From Gnetum montanum (taxonomy: Eukaryota; Streptophyta; Gnetopsida; Gnetales; Gnetaceae), in contig MNCI01007958.1 in NCBI GenBank assembly GCA_015680685.1, positions 474,046 through 538,045 of the forward strand: DNA of 64,000 nt, in the 5' to 3' direction. Both the position numbers and the translations under genes were made by a program. The notes under the pieces are model-generated. The model saw nothing but the letters and a program-made list of their open reading frames with translations. It did no database searches and was not told where the DNA came from. Shown here piece after piece: positions 24,161-34,658 of this stretch; positions within the stretch are counted from its first letter, which is position 1; each line of letters begins with the position of its first letter.

Positions 24161-25000
24161 TGAAAAATGGCCACAAAGGTATCCTCAATGTTCTATGTTA
24201 TCAGAGTAGCACAACCCATGGTTAAGGTTGGCAACTTGCTAAACACATCTGGCATCACACTAAGGGCTAGTGTTGCAATTGCATCAACTATGATGTTTTC
24301 ATTTTTAGGTACATGTTGGATATCAACATTCATGAATTATTATAATAATTACTTCCCTAGGTCATAGTAAGGTTGTAAGTGCTTAGCTTTGCATGCATAG
24401 ACTTTGGTTACTTGGTTAACCATGAGTTGTGAATTTCCTTTGATGGCTAGGTTGCTAATTCCCAAGTCATAAGCTACCATTATCCCTTTGACCAAACCCT
24501 TGTATTCTGCTATGTTATTGGTATGTGAAAACCAAAAATGATAGGAAAAGGGTTGGATTCACTAGATGGAAATGTTATGATGGTAGCAGCACTAGCCCCA
24601 TGCGCAATTGAGGCTCCATCAAAGTTCATGATTCTCTCATTACCATTGAGTACTTGGCTAATCATGTTAATGTGTTCATTAGGGACCTCAAGGTCTATGG
24701 CTACTTGGTCATCAATAGGTGAAATTGTGAGTTGTATGACTATAGCTTGACCTTTTGTTGAGGATTGAGAAATGTAATGAAGGTTGAATTCTATAGTTAT
24801 GGCTTTCCATCAGGCTATACAACTACTTTCATAGATGTTGGTAATTATGGATTTAAGTATGTTGTCCTTGCAAATTATGTTGGCTTGGCTTCTAAAAAGG
24901 TAGCATCTCCATTTCTTCAAAGAAAAGACTAGTGCTAGATAATACTTCTCCACTTTAGTGGATCAAGTGATGTGGGTTGCTAATGCATGGCTAAGGTAGT
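24161..25000 (-). pseudogene. Dual RNase H region, element C
   Basis: Two RNase H-like blocks follow the RT, as in Tat elements. The second, archaeal-type block reads AYDLGISNLAIKGNSQLMVN with the usual DSQL Asp changed to Asn. It parallels element D at 28677-29219, where it is easier to read. Confidence 0.65.
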
Positions 25001-25328
25001 ATACAGACATTTCTACCTCATCATCATATTTTTGATAGAGTAGAGAGGCAATGGATGTATGAGAGATGGCAAGATAAATGTTAAGCGATTTACCCTCTTG
25101 TGGTAGGTAGACTGTCGATAGTTATGTCAACTCTTACTTAAGGTTTTCAAAGGCTTCTTCACATTGGGCCATCCATTCATAGTGAACTCCTTTCTTGAGC
25201 AAGTGTTTCATGGGTTGTAACTTATCCATAAGTATGGTGATAAACCTATGAATAGATTTTAATCTACCTTGTAATCCCCAAAGCTCTTTAAGGTCGGTAG
25301 GTGCTACCAATTTGGATATTTTTGTGAC
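25001..25328 (-). pseudogene. RT C-terminal fragment, element C (cut)
   Basis: Reads LVAPTDLKELWGLQGRLKSI, then HRFITILMDKLQPMKHLLKK and HYEWMAQCEEAFENLK, the end of a Tat RT. It matches 29345-29530 of D and stops abruptly at the edge of LTR2. The rest of RT, protease and gag of C are not adjacent. Confidence 0.8.
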
Positions 25329-26913
25329 CAAATACCTTGATTGCTAGAATAGGAACCAAGGATCCTTGGTGTAGGTAGTTCCTCAACCTTGAACCCCCAT
25401 GGCCTTCACAATAAAAATGGAATTTAGGTGCCCTGGCTGGTCTAGTATATCAACCAAGAACTTGGAAGATGTAAAACATGGAAATATAAATACACCTAGA
25501 TAATGCATAGATAATAAATTTAACTCTATTGAACACAAAACTCAAAAATTAAAACTTTACTAAGAAGGGAATAAAGAATAAGTTAGAGAAATATGTATAA
25601 AAAGTGGTGGTTGGATGAGCAAAAATAAAAAAAGAGTTCAAAGCCCATCAAAGCCAAGATGATCTACTCCATGATCTGGATGCCAAGCCACTCTTGATGC
25701 TATAGAACCCTCCTTTACTACTACATCCTTGGATATGATAATTTGGTTGCTGCTATGGGGTGAGAAAGGGGGAATATTTGGATACTAATTTGCTCCACAC
25801 TAGGTTTGGAATCCCAAAAGTGCAATGTTAACATCAAAATTCACCAAATATCAAGGCCTCAATGCTTCCACATTGGGGTTTAAGAGATTGCAAGTATGGG
25901 AAATTATGAGAGCTCTTGAGTTCCTATAAATGCCATGAGTATGAAGTTGTATGCAATTTTTTTTGCTTAAAAGTTCTTGTATGCCAGAATTGCTGAACCT
26001 ATGAATTGTGTATAACTGGAACCTATTAAAAATGTGGAACCAAAATTGCTTGTATGACTAACAGTTGCTGAACTTGTCAAAAAATATAGAACCCTTCAAT
26101 GGTGTTAGAGTTTGGCTTTTATAGGGTTATTGGGACATGAATGGGTCTATAAACTAGCTATGTTTGAGCTACAAATTAGCTACAAAATGGGTTGCAAATT
26201 TGAGGTAATTTTGCTGCAAATTGGATGCCAAATTCAAGTGAAATGGGTGCCCAAATTTGGATGGTTACTAAAAATAGTAAGTGCTTCCCCCATGGCCATT
26301 CCATTTATTAAAAATAGTAACTAGGACACCCTTTTCATGCTAGAGATGAATCTTCCATGCTGAGTGCTCTACCATGCTTGTTGAAGTGGTTGATCAATGT
26401 TGAAGTGCATAACTTGATGAATTTTTCTCCTTGAACTTTCCACATTGGGGGGAAATTCCTCTAGGCTAGGGAAAAAGTTTTCAAGATGGGGGGAAAACTT
26501 TCTAGGTTAGGGCAAAATTTTGCAAAATGTGTCTATGGTCTCCATGTTAAATGAAAAATGTTTTTAACCATCCTTCCATGTTGGGGGTAGGTGAGATCTA
26601 CCCCATGCATGTGTTTTCAATGTAGAAAAGTATCTAGCCCCTATAAAACCCATCAAATGACCTATTTTGGCATTCCAAAAGGCATTTTTTTACCTTTCCA
26701 AGCCTAAATATAAACACTATGTGACTTTTTCACTTGGAGAATGAGGCTTTGACCACTTATTAGGCATTTTTCAACCCCAAAAGTATAAAGTATGTGAAGT
26801 TCCATTGTGGATTATAATTTTCACATTTATAATGAAGTTTTACCTCATGTTCCATGGGATGAAAGCTACATGATGAAGACTGGTTATGATATGCAAAATT
26901 TTGTGGTGTTTCA
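25329..26913 (-). repeat. 3' LTR of Tat/Ogre-like element D (1585 bp)
   Basis: Minus strand begins TGAAACACCAC after the polypurine tract aaagaggggccat and ends before gtcac. It is collinear with LTR1. It directly abuts the broken RT of C on the left. TATA at 26114-26124. Confidence 0.8.
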
Positions 26914-27050
26914 ATGGCCCCTCTTTGTTGGTGTTTGAAGGATTGATCCAAGAGGCACTGACAAAGAATATAAAACACCATTGCATCTTATAATGTTACA
27001 ATGCATAGAGGCCACATGAGGATCAGGTTATCCAGGTCACTAATGTTGCT

Positions 27051-27137
27051 ACTTTAAGGCGATTGTGGGCCATGGTACTAGTTTAAGGCTCTGGAAGGCT
27101 ATCTTGCTAGTTTAAGGTCATACTAGACCATTAAAAG
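27051..27137 (-). repeat. 29-bp minisatellite, 3 units, 3' UTR of D
   Basis: Three 29-bp units (27051, 27080, 27109), same phase and orientation as at 22792. They lie between the pol stop at 27165 and the polypurine tract. Confidence 0.8.
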
Positions 27138-27164
27138 CAGGCTCTCTTGTTGATGATCTATTAG

Positions 27165-28340
27165 CTACATGTAGTATGGCTTTAGATAGGAATGATTGAC
27201 TAGATTGGCCACCTCATTCTCATCCATGTTGGCTATTCTAAATGCTCCATTTCTATAGGCTCTAATAACAAGGAAGGACCCTTTCCAATTGGCTAAGAAT
27301 TTTTATACATGCTCATGGATGACCTTGAGGATGAGGTCCCCATCCTTGATCTTACGCATGACTAGGTTATGATGATGTTGTCACTTCTACCTCTCTTGAT
27401 AGTGCTTGATGTGAGCAAGCACTTTCATATGCCACTCCTCCACTGAATCCAATGTTTTTGTCCACAATTCCTTGCTCTAATCATCATTGATGAAGTCTTT
27501 CAAGGCTACTTGAAGTAATGGCACCTGCAATTCAAGAGGTAAAACAATTTTAGCACCATAAACAAGGCTATAAGGGGTCATGTCGATTGTCATGCAATAG
27601 GTTGTTCTATATGTCCATATTGCATGGACAAGTTAATCATGCCACTTTCACTTGCTATTATTGAGCATCTTCTTGAGCAAGTTAATGATGACCTTGTTGC
27701 TCACTTCTGCTTGTCCATTGGCTTAAGGGTAGCAAGGCAACAAGAAAGAATGCTTAATGCCTAGGTTGTGACAAAAATCCTTGGTTTCTTGGCTACTAAA
27801 TTAAGGTCCATTATCTGTAACTATGATCATGGGTATTCTAAAACAAGATACAATGCTATCTAGGATAAATTTACAAATTTGTTTAGATGTGGTATTCCTT
27901 AGGGGAATAGCCTCAACAAACTTGGTAAAGTATTAAGTTACAGTGATGATGAAGCTATGTCATGAGGTAGATTTAGGTGTTATGGGTTGAAAGATATCCA
28001 CTCCCCATCATTCAAAAAACCATGTTATTTGGGTTGTATGTAACTTAGTTGGTGATACATGTATCAAGTTGCTATATCATTGGCATGTGCCACATTGCTT
28101 AACCTTTTGGAGGCAATCATTTTCCATATAGGGCCAATAGTAGCCTAATTATCTAATCTTAGTGGCCATGGCTCTAGGTCATATATGTCCACCACAAAAA
28201 CCCTTGTGAACCTCCTCTAGGACTATTCTGGCTTTGATTTTGCCTAAGAAATTTAGGAGTATGCCATCATAGGACTATCAACATAATGTGTTATCACCTA
28301 CAATGGCATATTGCTTCAACCACTTACATATGTTGTCCTT
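27165..28340 (-). pseudogene. Integrase and C-terminal domain, element D
   Basis: Minus strand: HKGFCGGHI, KVKQCGTCQ, then GVDIFQPI, VTDNGP-stop-FSSQ and NGQAEVSNKVIINLL, so the DDE triad is again readable. The tail is KFLANWKGSFLVIRAYRNGA and MDENEVANLVNHSYLKPYYM before a stop at 27165. About eight stops interrupt it. It is collinear with element C. Confidence 0.85.
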
Positions 28341-29220
28341 CTAAGAAGTAGTCAAGCCTTGTGAGGATTCACCATGTCGAAGGTAAATTTTGATATCTTC
28401 ATACCACTCCTCAGAAGGAGCAATATGAATGATGGCCACAAAGGTATCCTCAATGTTTTGTGTGTTGGGAGTAGCGAAATCTACAATTAAGGTGGATAAC
28501 TTGTTAAACACATTTGGTGTCACACTAAGTGCTAATGTTGCAATTGCATCAACTATGGCATTTTCATTTCTAAGTATGTGTTGGATATCAACATCTATGA
28601 ATTATTGTAATAACTACTTCCCTAGGTCACAGTAAGGTTGCAAATGCTTAGCTTTGCATGCATAGACTTTAGTTACTTAGTTAACCATGAGTTGTGAATT
28701 GCCTTTGATTGCTAGGCATCTAATTCCTAGATCATAAGATACCATCATCTCTCTAATTAAACCCTCATATTCTGCTATGTTGTTGGTACATGGGAACCAA
28801 AAATGGTAGGTAAAGGATTGGATTTCACTAGATAGGAATGTTATGATGGCAGCAGCACTAGCCCCATGGGTGGTTGAAGCTCTATCAAGGTTCATGACTA
28901 CCTCATAATCCTCAAGCACTTCGCTAACTATGTTAATGTATTCATCAGAGAACTTAGGATCTATGACTACTTGGTCATCACTTGGTGAAACTGTGAGTTG
29001 TACAGCTATAGCTTGACCTTTTGTTGAGGACTGAGAGATGTAATCAAGGTTGAACTTTGTGGTCATGGCTTTCCATTGGGCTATATGACTACTTTCGTAG
29101 ATGTTGATCATTATGGCTCTGAGTATGTTATCCATGCAAATTACATTGACTTGGATTCTAAAGATGTAGTGTCTTAATTTCTTCAAAGAGAAAATTAGTG
29201 CTAGACAATGCTTCTCCACC
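28341..29220 (-). pseudogene. Dual RNase H region, element D
   Basis: The 180-codon open piece (28677-29219) starts in the first RNase H (EKHCLALIFSLKKLRHYIF) and passes a linker (KGQAIAVQLTVSP). It enters an archaeal-type RNase H: MNLDRASTTHGASAAAIITF, then CTNNIAEYEGLIREMMVSYD and IKGNSQLMVN. The first Asp and the Glu are kept; the DSQ Asp is Asn. A second RNase H is a known hallmark of Tat elements. This is one of the longest open frames in the window. Confidence 0.8.
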
Positions 29221-30600
29221 TCAATATGTCAAGTATTGTGGGCTACTAATGCATGGCTAAGGTAGTACATAGGCATTTCTACCCTTTCATCATGTTTACC
29301 CTCTTGCAGAGGATAGATTGTTGGTAGTTGTGTCAACTCTTGCTTAAGGTTTTTAAAGCCCTCTTGGCATTGAGCCATCCACTCATAGTGAACTCCTTTC
29401 TTAAGTAAGTGATGCATGGATTGTAACTTATCCATACCACTAGCGATAAACCTATGAATAAACTGTAGTCCACCTTGTAATCCTTGAAGCTCTTTAAGAT
29501 TGGTAGGTGTTACCAATGTGGATATGGCCTTAACCTTATCAAGATCAATGCATATCCCTACCTTAAAGACTACAAAGTGAAGCATCTTACCAGTCTTGAC
29601 ACCAAAGACATACTTCTTAGGACTGAGCCTAAGCTCATATTTGAGGCATCGTTTAAGCACAAGATATAGGTCATTAGCTATCTTAGACTTCACAGCTATG
29701 CCATGTACATAATCATTAAGAAAACCTAACATGTAATCACTAAAGATATAGGTCATGGCTCTTTGGTATGTCACTCCATCATTCTTAAGGCCAAAGGGCA
29801 TCATGGTATAACAAAAAGTACCTCATGGGGTCATAAAGGTTATGCTAAGTTGGTGCTCTGGGTTGATCCTAATTTGGTTATATCCTAAGAATCCATCCAT
29901 AAAAGATAACAAGGCATGTCCAGCTATAGTATTAATAAGGTGATCAATACTAGGCAAACGAAAGTCACCCTTAATGGTGGCTTTATTTAGGTCTCAAAAA
30001 TCAATGTAGATATAGATACTCCCATTTTTCTTAGGAACTACCACTATGTTGGATACCCATTCTACATAATCAAAAACCCTAATGAAGCCTACTTAGTAGA
30101 GCTTTGAGATTTCATCATGAACTACCAAGGCCAAATTAAGTCTAATCTTGCACACTTTTTGCTTAATTGGTCTAATGCTAGGATCTAGTATGATCTTGTG
30201 TTGGACTAGACATGGGTCTAAGCCTAGGATATCTTCATATGACCAAGCAAATGCCTTAATGTTATTTTGTAAAACTTCAATGATGTCTTGGGTACATTAA
30301 AGCTCTAGTGAGGAACTTATTTTAAGGATTTTCTCCTCACCACTATGTGTTGTGATAAGAACCTCAACTAAAGGATCTTCGGTTATGTCTCCTACTTCTA
30401 AGTCAAGGGTTTTGGCTAAGTTTTAAAGCCATTCTAGATGTTTCTCTATCAAGGCTATGTAGTCTACAAGACTCTTAGGCTCAAGATCTAAGCAATCAAG
30501 GTCAATACATCATTTAATATCGCCATGAGATTCATGTAGACACAAAGGCAAACTAATTTTCTCCCAGCTACTCATACTTTGATCCTACAAATCAACCAAA
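29221..30600 (-). pseudogene. Reverse transcriptase, element D
   Basis: Upstream linker has NIKAFAWSYEDILGLDPCLV and KILLDPSIRPIKQKV, typical of Tat. RT blocks: VVVPKKNGSIYIYIDF, FRLPSIDHLINTIAGHALLS, FMDGFLGYNQIRI, then the open 191-codon piece MMPFGLKNDGVTYQRAMTYI. The catalytic box reads YVHG instead of YVDD near 29705, so the enzyme is dead. The frame fades at about 30600, with no protease directly upstream. Confidence 0.85.
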
Positions 30601-30889
30601 ATCATATTAAGTGATACCTAGGTAAAAGTAAATAAATAATGTTAAAATGCCATAAAATACGTGAAAATCTAATGCACTCAGGACCATTCTAGGTCATCAA
30701 TGAGATAAGGTTAATTCAGAAAAGTGCAATAGAGGCAAACAAAGGTCACATAAAGGTCAAACAAGGGGAAATATAAGGAGTGAGGTTGCAAATGATCAAA
30801 AAAGGTCATAATTTTTCCATTTTAATGCCTTAGTGGACCATGTTTTGAGGCTACAAGGCTATTAGGTGAGTTCAGGCATCAATCAAGGC
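30601..30889. other. Noncoding stretch upstream of D RT
   Basis: No recognised domain. A tttgatttgtag-like acceptor word occurs at the edge on the minus strand near 30590. Related Ogre elements splice out an intron between protease and RT, but I cannot show that here. Confidence 0.3.
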
Positions 30890-33260
30890 TATTTCTAGGC
30901 TATCTAAACCTAAAAATTAAGTGTTATAAGGTTTCCATACTAGGCTTAGCATGGAAACATGGACTCTTAGTATGGAGACTAATGCAAATATGTCTTGAAA
31001 TTTTTAGAGGTTCAAAATTAAGGTCCCAAGACCTTTCCAAGGTAGCACAAGGTTAGATCCATCAAAATTGGGCACTTCGAAGGTTTGTAAAGGTCAAAAA
31101 GTAGGTCTTGAAGTGTTTCCACCTTGTTTCAATCTTGGCTAGCATGGGAAAAATGGGGCTTAGCATAGCAAACCAAAATTCAAGCATAGATAAGATCAAA
31201 CATGATCAAACAGGTGTCTAAAGCCCAGATTTGGAACTTGTGCATCTCTTGGCTTGGTTTTAAGATAATTTGAGGTCATTTTGAGTGTTAGTAGGTGTTC
31301 AAATGACTCTCCCCCTTCTTCCATGTTGAGTATAGTATCCTCAACATGAAAAAATAGGGAAAATCTTGTTTAATTGATTCAAAATGATTTTGGAGCACTT
31401 TGACTAGGTTTCTAGGCCCCTAGAATTTCAAACTTTAATTCTACAAGTTTCAAGCTAAATTTGATCATGTTTGAAGGCTATTTAAGGGTACTTAAGGTCT
31501 GTCTCCCCTATTTCCATGCTAGAGGAGTTACGCCAACATGGAAGAATGGGGAAAATGGATTTTGGAGATTGGGACAAAGTCAAATAAGTAAAATCTTGAG
31601 GTTGTGAGGTCCTAGGCTTCTCTGACAAAGGTCTTTGGCTTTTAGGAGTGTCATCTTGCCTTAAAAAGTGGTAAAGCAACTTTCCCCCTTTGTTTTTATG
31701 TTGGTGAGGTTTCTCTAGTGTGGAAGAAGCAAGAATCTTAGATCTAGACCAATTTGGATCACAATCAACTATGCATGTTACCTCCATCGATCCATGTTAA
31801 AATTTGGTAATTTTGGGTATTCCTAAGTGGTTTTTTAGCTTTCCCACTTTCTTCCACGTTGGAGATAGAAGGCCCAACATGGAAAATAAGGGGGAGTGAA
31901 TTTTTTACCAATTTTGACCTCAATCAACTTTGCATGTCAACCTCCAAGGCCATCAAGGTCGAGGGCTATGGATCTATGTCAAAATTGCATAATTTTGGGC
32001 ATTTCTAAGTGGTTTTCTAGCTTTCCCCCTTTCTTCAATTTTGGGGATAGATAAGTTAGAGTGGAAAACAAGGGGAAGTGGATTTTTGACCTATTTTTAC
32101 CTCAATCGACTTTGCATGTTAACCTATGGGGCTATCGAGGTCAAGGACTAAGGTCTGGAGTTAAGTTTTGTTAATTTTCAATGTCCCTAAGTGGTTTTTT
32201 TGGCTTTCCCCCTTTCTTCCACACTAGGAATATAGAGCTCAGCATGGCAACAAGGGGGAGTGGATTTTTGATTAGTTTTGACCTCAATCAACTTTGCATG
32301 CCAACTTCTAGGGCTACTAGGGTTAATGGCTATGTATCTATGTTAAAATTGGATAGTTTTGGGCATTACTAAGTGGTTTTCTAGCTTTCCCCCTTTCTTC
32401 CATGTTGGGGATGGAGATATTATCATAGAAAACAAGGGGGAGTGAATTTTTAACCCATTTTGACCTCAATCAACTTTGCATGTCAACCTTCAAGGCTACT
32501 AGGGTTGAGGATGGAGGTATGGAGCCAAACCTAGTTATTATAGAGGTTTTCTAAGTGGATTTTGGACTTCCTCCCCTTTTTTTTCCACACTAGGGCTTCC
32601 ATGCTTAGCATGGAAATTTTAGAAAAAATATTTTTAATGCTTTATGATCATTTTTGATGATGCATGTAGGTCTATGAGGTTCTTAAAGATGATGGTCAAT
32701 CCTTGGTGTTAAAATCTAGCTATCTTGAAGGTTTATGAGCATTTTTTGGGCTTCCCCCTCTTTTTCCACATTGGGACTTCCATCCTCAATGTGGAAAATG
32801 AGGAAAAATGTTTTTAATCACTTTCAACCATGCATGCAGGTTTCTGAGGTTGCTAGTAATGACTACTACTAGTTGAAAAGACATTTTTTGGACTTTCCAC
32901 AACAACACACCCCCCCCCCCTTCCTTTTCCATGTTAGGGCTTCCATGATTAGCATGGAAAATTGGGGGAAAAGCTTCTTCGTTACTTTTGGCCACTTTTG
33001 ATCATGCATGCAAGCCCCTAAGGTCACTAGTATCACCTACTACCATCTAACATTGAAATTTGATTGTTTCAAGGAACATAAGTCATTACTTGGACTTCCC
33101 CCCTCTTTTCATGCTAAGGCTTCCATTCTCAGATTGGAAACTTGGGGGAAAAGTTTTCTTAATCATTTTTGGTTGATCTGGCCATGCATGAGTGCTCAAA
33201 GGGTTGCCAAAATTGGTCATCAATGCCTAAGGTCAGAATCTGGTCATGCATATCATAATG
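30890..33260. repeat. ~181-bp satellite-like tandem array
   Basis: About 12-13 head-to-tail units. The anchor agctttccccctttcttcca begins at 31837, 32019, 32202, 32383 and 32564, giving steps of 182, 183, 181 and 181. Each unit also carries tcaactttgcatg and a g-rich aacaaggggga block. Outer units are more divergent, with steps of 158-193. A C-run lies at 32911-32920 in one unit. The array sits between the RT of D and the gene relic at 34659. Confidence 0.85.
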
Positions 33261-33469
33261 CTAAAAGTCTAGCTTACTAAAAATAGAAAATGTTATAATG
33301 CTAAGGTCAAATTTAGACAATTCATAAGGTCAAAATTTGCCAAAATTGGCCATGCATGAGTAACCTAGCCTTTATGAATTTTTCTAAATTTGGAAACCCA
33401 ATGTCTATACTTTTTATGAATTGTTTGCTAAGGTTGTGCATATCATGGCATTGGCTTCATGGCTTTTTC

Positions 33470-33640
33470 CAAGTTTATCATGCTTTTTCTAAATTTCTGC
33501 ATAGTCTAGATATTTTTTTCCAAATTTATGCATCCTCTACATAATTTAGATGTTTTTTTTTATAAAATCATGCTTGCTTTTTTTCAAATTTATGCATAAC
33601 TTATATGCTTTTTTCTAAATTTATGCATAATTTAGACTAA
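33470..33640. repeat. AT-rich ~35-40 bp minisatellite
   Basis: Four to five loose copies of ttttttctaaatttatgcat followed by aatttagatg. Unit length varies. Confidence 0.6.
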
Positions 33641-33719
33641 GACATAGTTATGACCATAATGCTTTTGGTTATAAAGTTTATAAAATAGGGTATCAATGTT
33701 TTTATGGAATTTCCCAAGC

Positions 33720-34110
33720 TAATTTAGATAAACATCTAAGCACTTTTTACAAAAGCTAATTTCACCTCTTACTTATAAAGTTTTCTCTAAATTTGTAAAG
33801 AAATTCCAATTGGTCATAATGCAAGGTTATGTAAGGATGTGATGAAATTACTTAGGCTAATTCAAAAAAACACCTTAGAGCTTTTTACAGAGGCTAATTT
33901 AACTTCTAACTAGATGTTTCATCTAAATTTGCTAAGTAACTCTAATAGGCCATAATTCTTTTTCTTTGGAAGGTTGTAATAGTTTCTTTTTGTTAAATTC
34001 CTTGAGCTTATTAGATAAACACCTTAGAGATTTTTACAAAGGCTAATTTCACCTCCAAATAGGATGTTTTCCAAACTTGTTAAGAAATTCTAATTGGTGA
34101 TAATGTTTTA
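33720..34110. repeat. ~140-150 bp tandem repeat, 3 units
   Basis: Anchor ctttttacaaaggctaattt-like words at about 33743, 33881 and 34030. Each is followed by aaatttgttaagaaattct and tggtcataat. This is a different unit from the 181-bp array. Confidence 0.65.
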
Positions 34111-34658
34111 GCTTTGTTTTGTGTAAGGCCTTCTTGAGGCCTATTCTCATTATAGTGGAGCTAGTAGGCGTCTTGTGCTACATTGGTCATCCCAAGCCTA
34201 ATACTCCACCACATGATATGCCTTTTAAGAAGCTTTCATTGTGGTTTTGGCTTGGATCAAGGGACTTCCTTGCCTACCTCCTCAAGAATTTTAGTGTGAT
34301 GCTATGGTCATACTTATTTGTGAATGTAGCAAGGTTGTTATGGAGACCCTATTGCCTTAGGCATTAGGACTAATTACTAGGTATACTACTGATAAATCAA
34401 TTCCAAAAATTGTAGGGGGTTCCATAGATGCCATAAGCCCATGCTACCTATTAGATATCTAGACAATGCCAGAGTATAGTTAGTATAATACTAATAATAC
34501 CTTGATGGTGGCACATAAATCGCACACACTATTTCTGAACCCACCTAGCACTATGTATCATCTACAAGGGTAAACATGGTCATTGTAATGTTTTTTATGG
34601 TTTTATATGATCTTGGCTTGACTTTTTTGCTTAACTTCATTAATTTTACTTCTTGTAG
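34111..34658. other. Spacer before the plus-strand gene relic
   Basis: Contains an 82-codon open frame (34119-34367) with no recognised motif. The segment ends in a pyrimidine-rich acceptor-like tract ttttacttcttgtag at 34644-34658. Confidence 0.3.

Noticed and set aside
32911-32920. C10 run as an i-motif or G-quadruplex site
   Set aside because: A single run inside one divergent unit of the 181-bp array, absent from other units; probably slippage.
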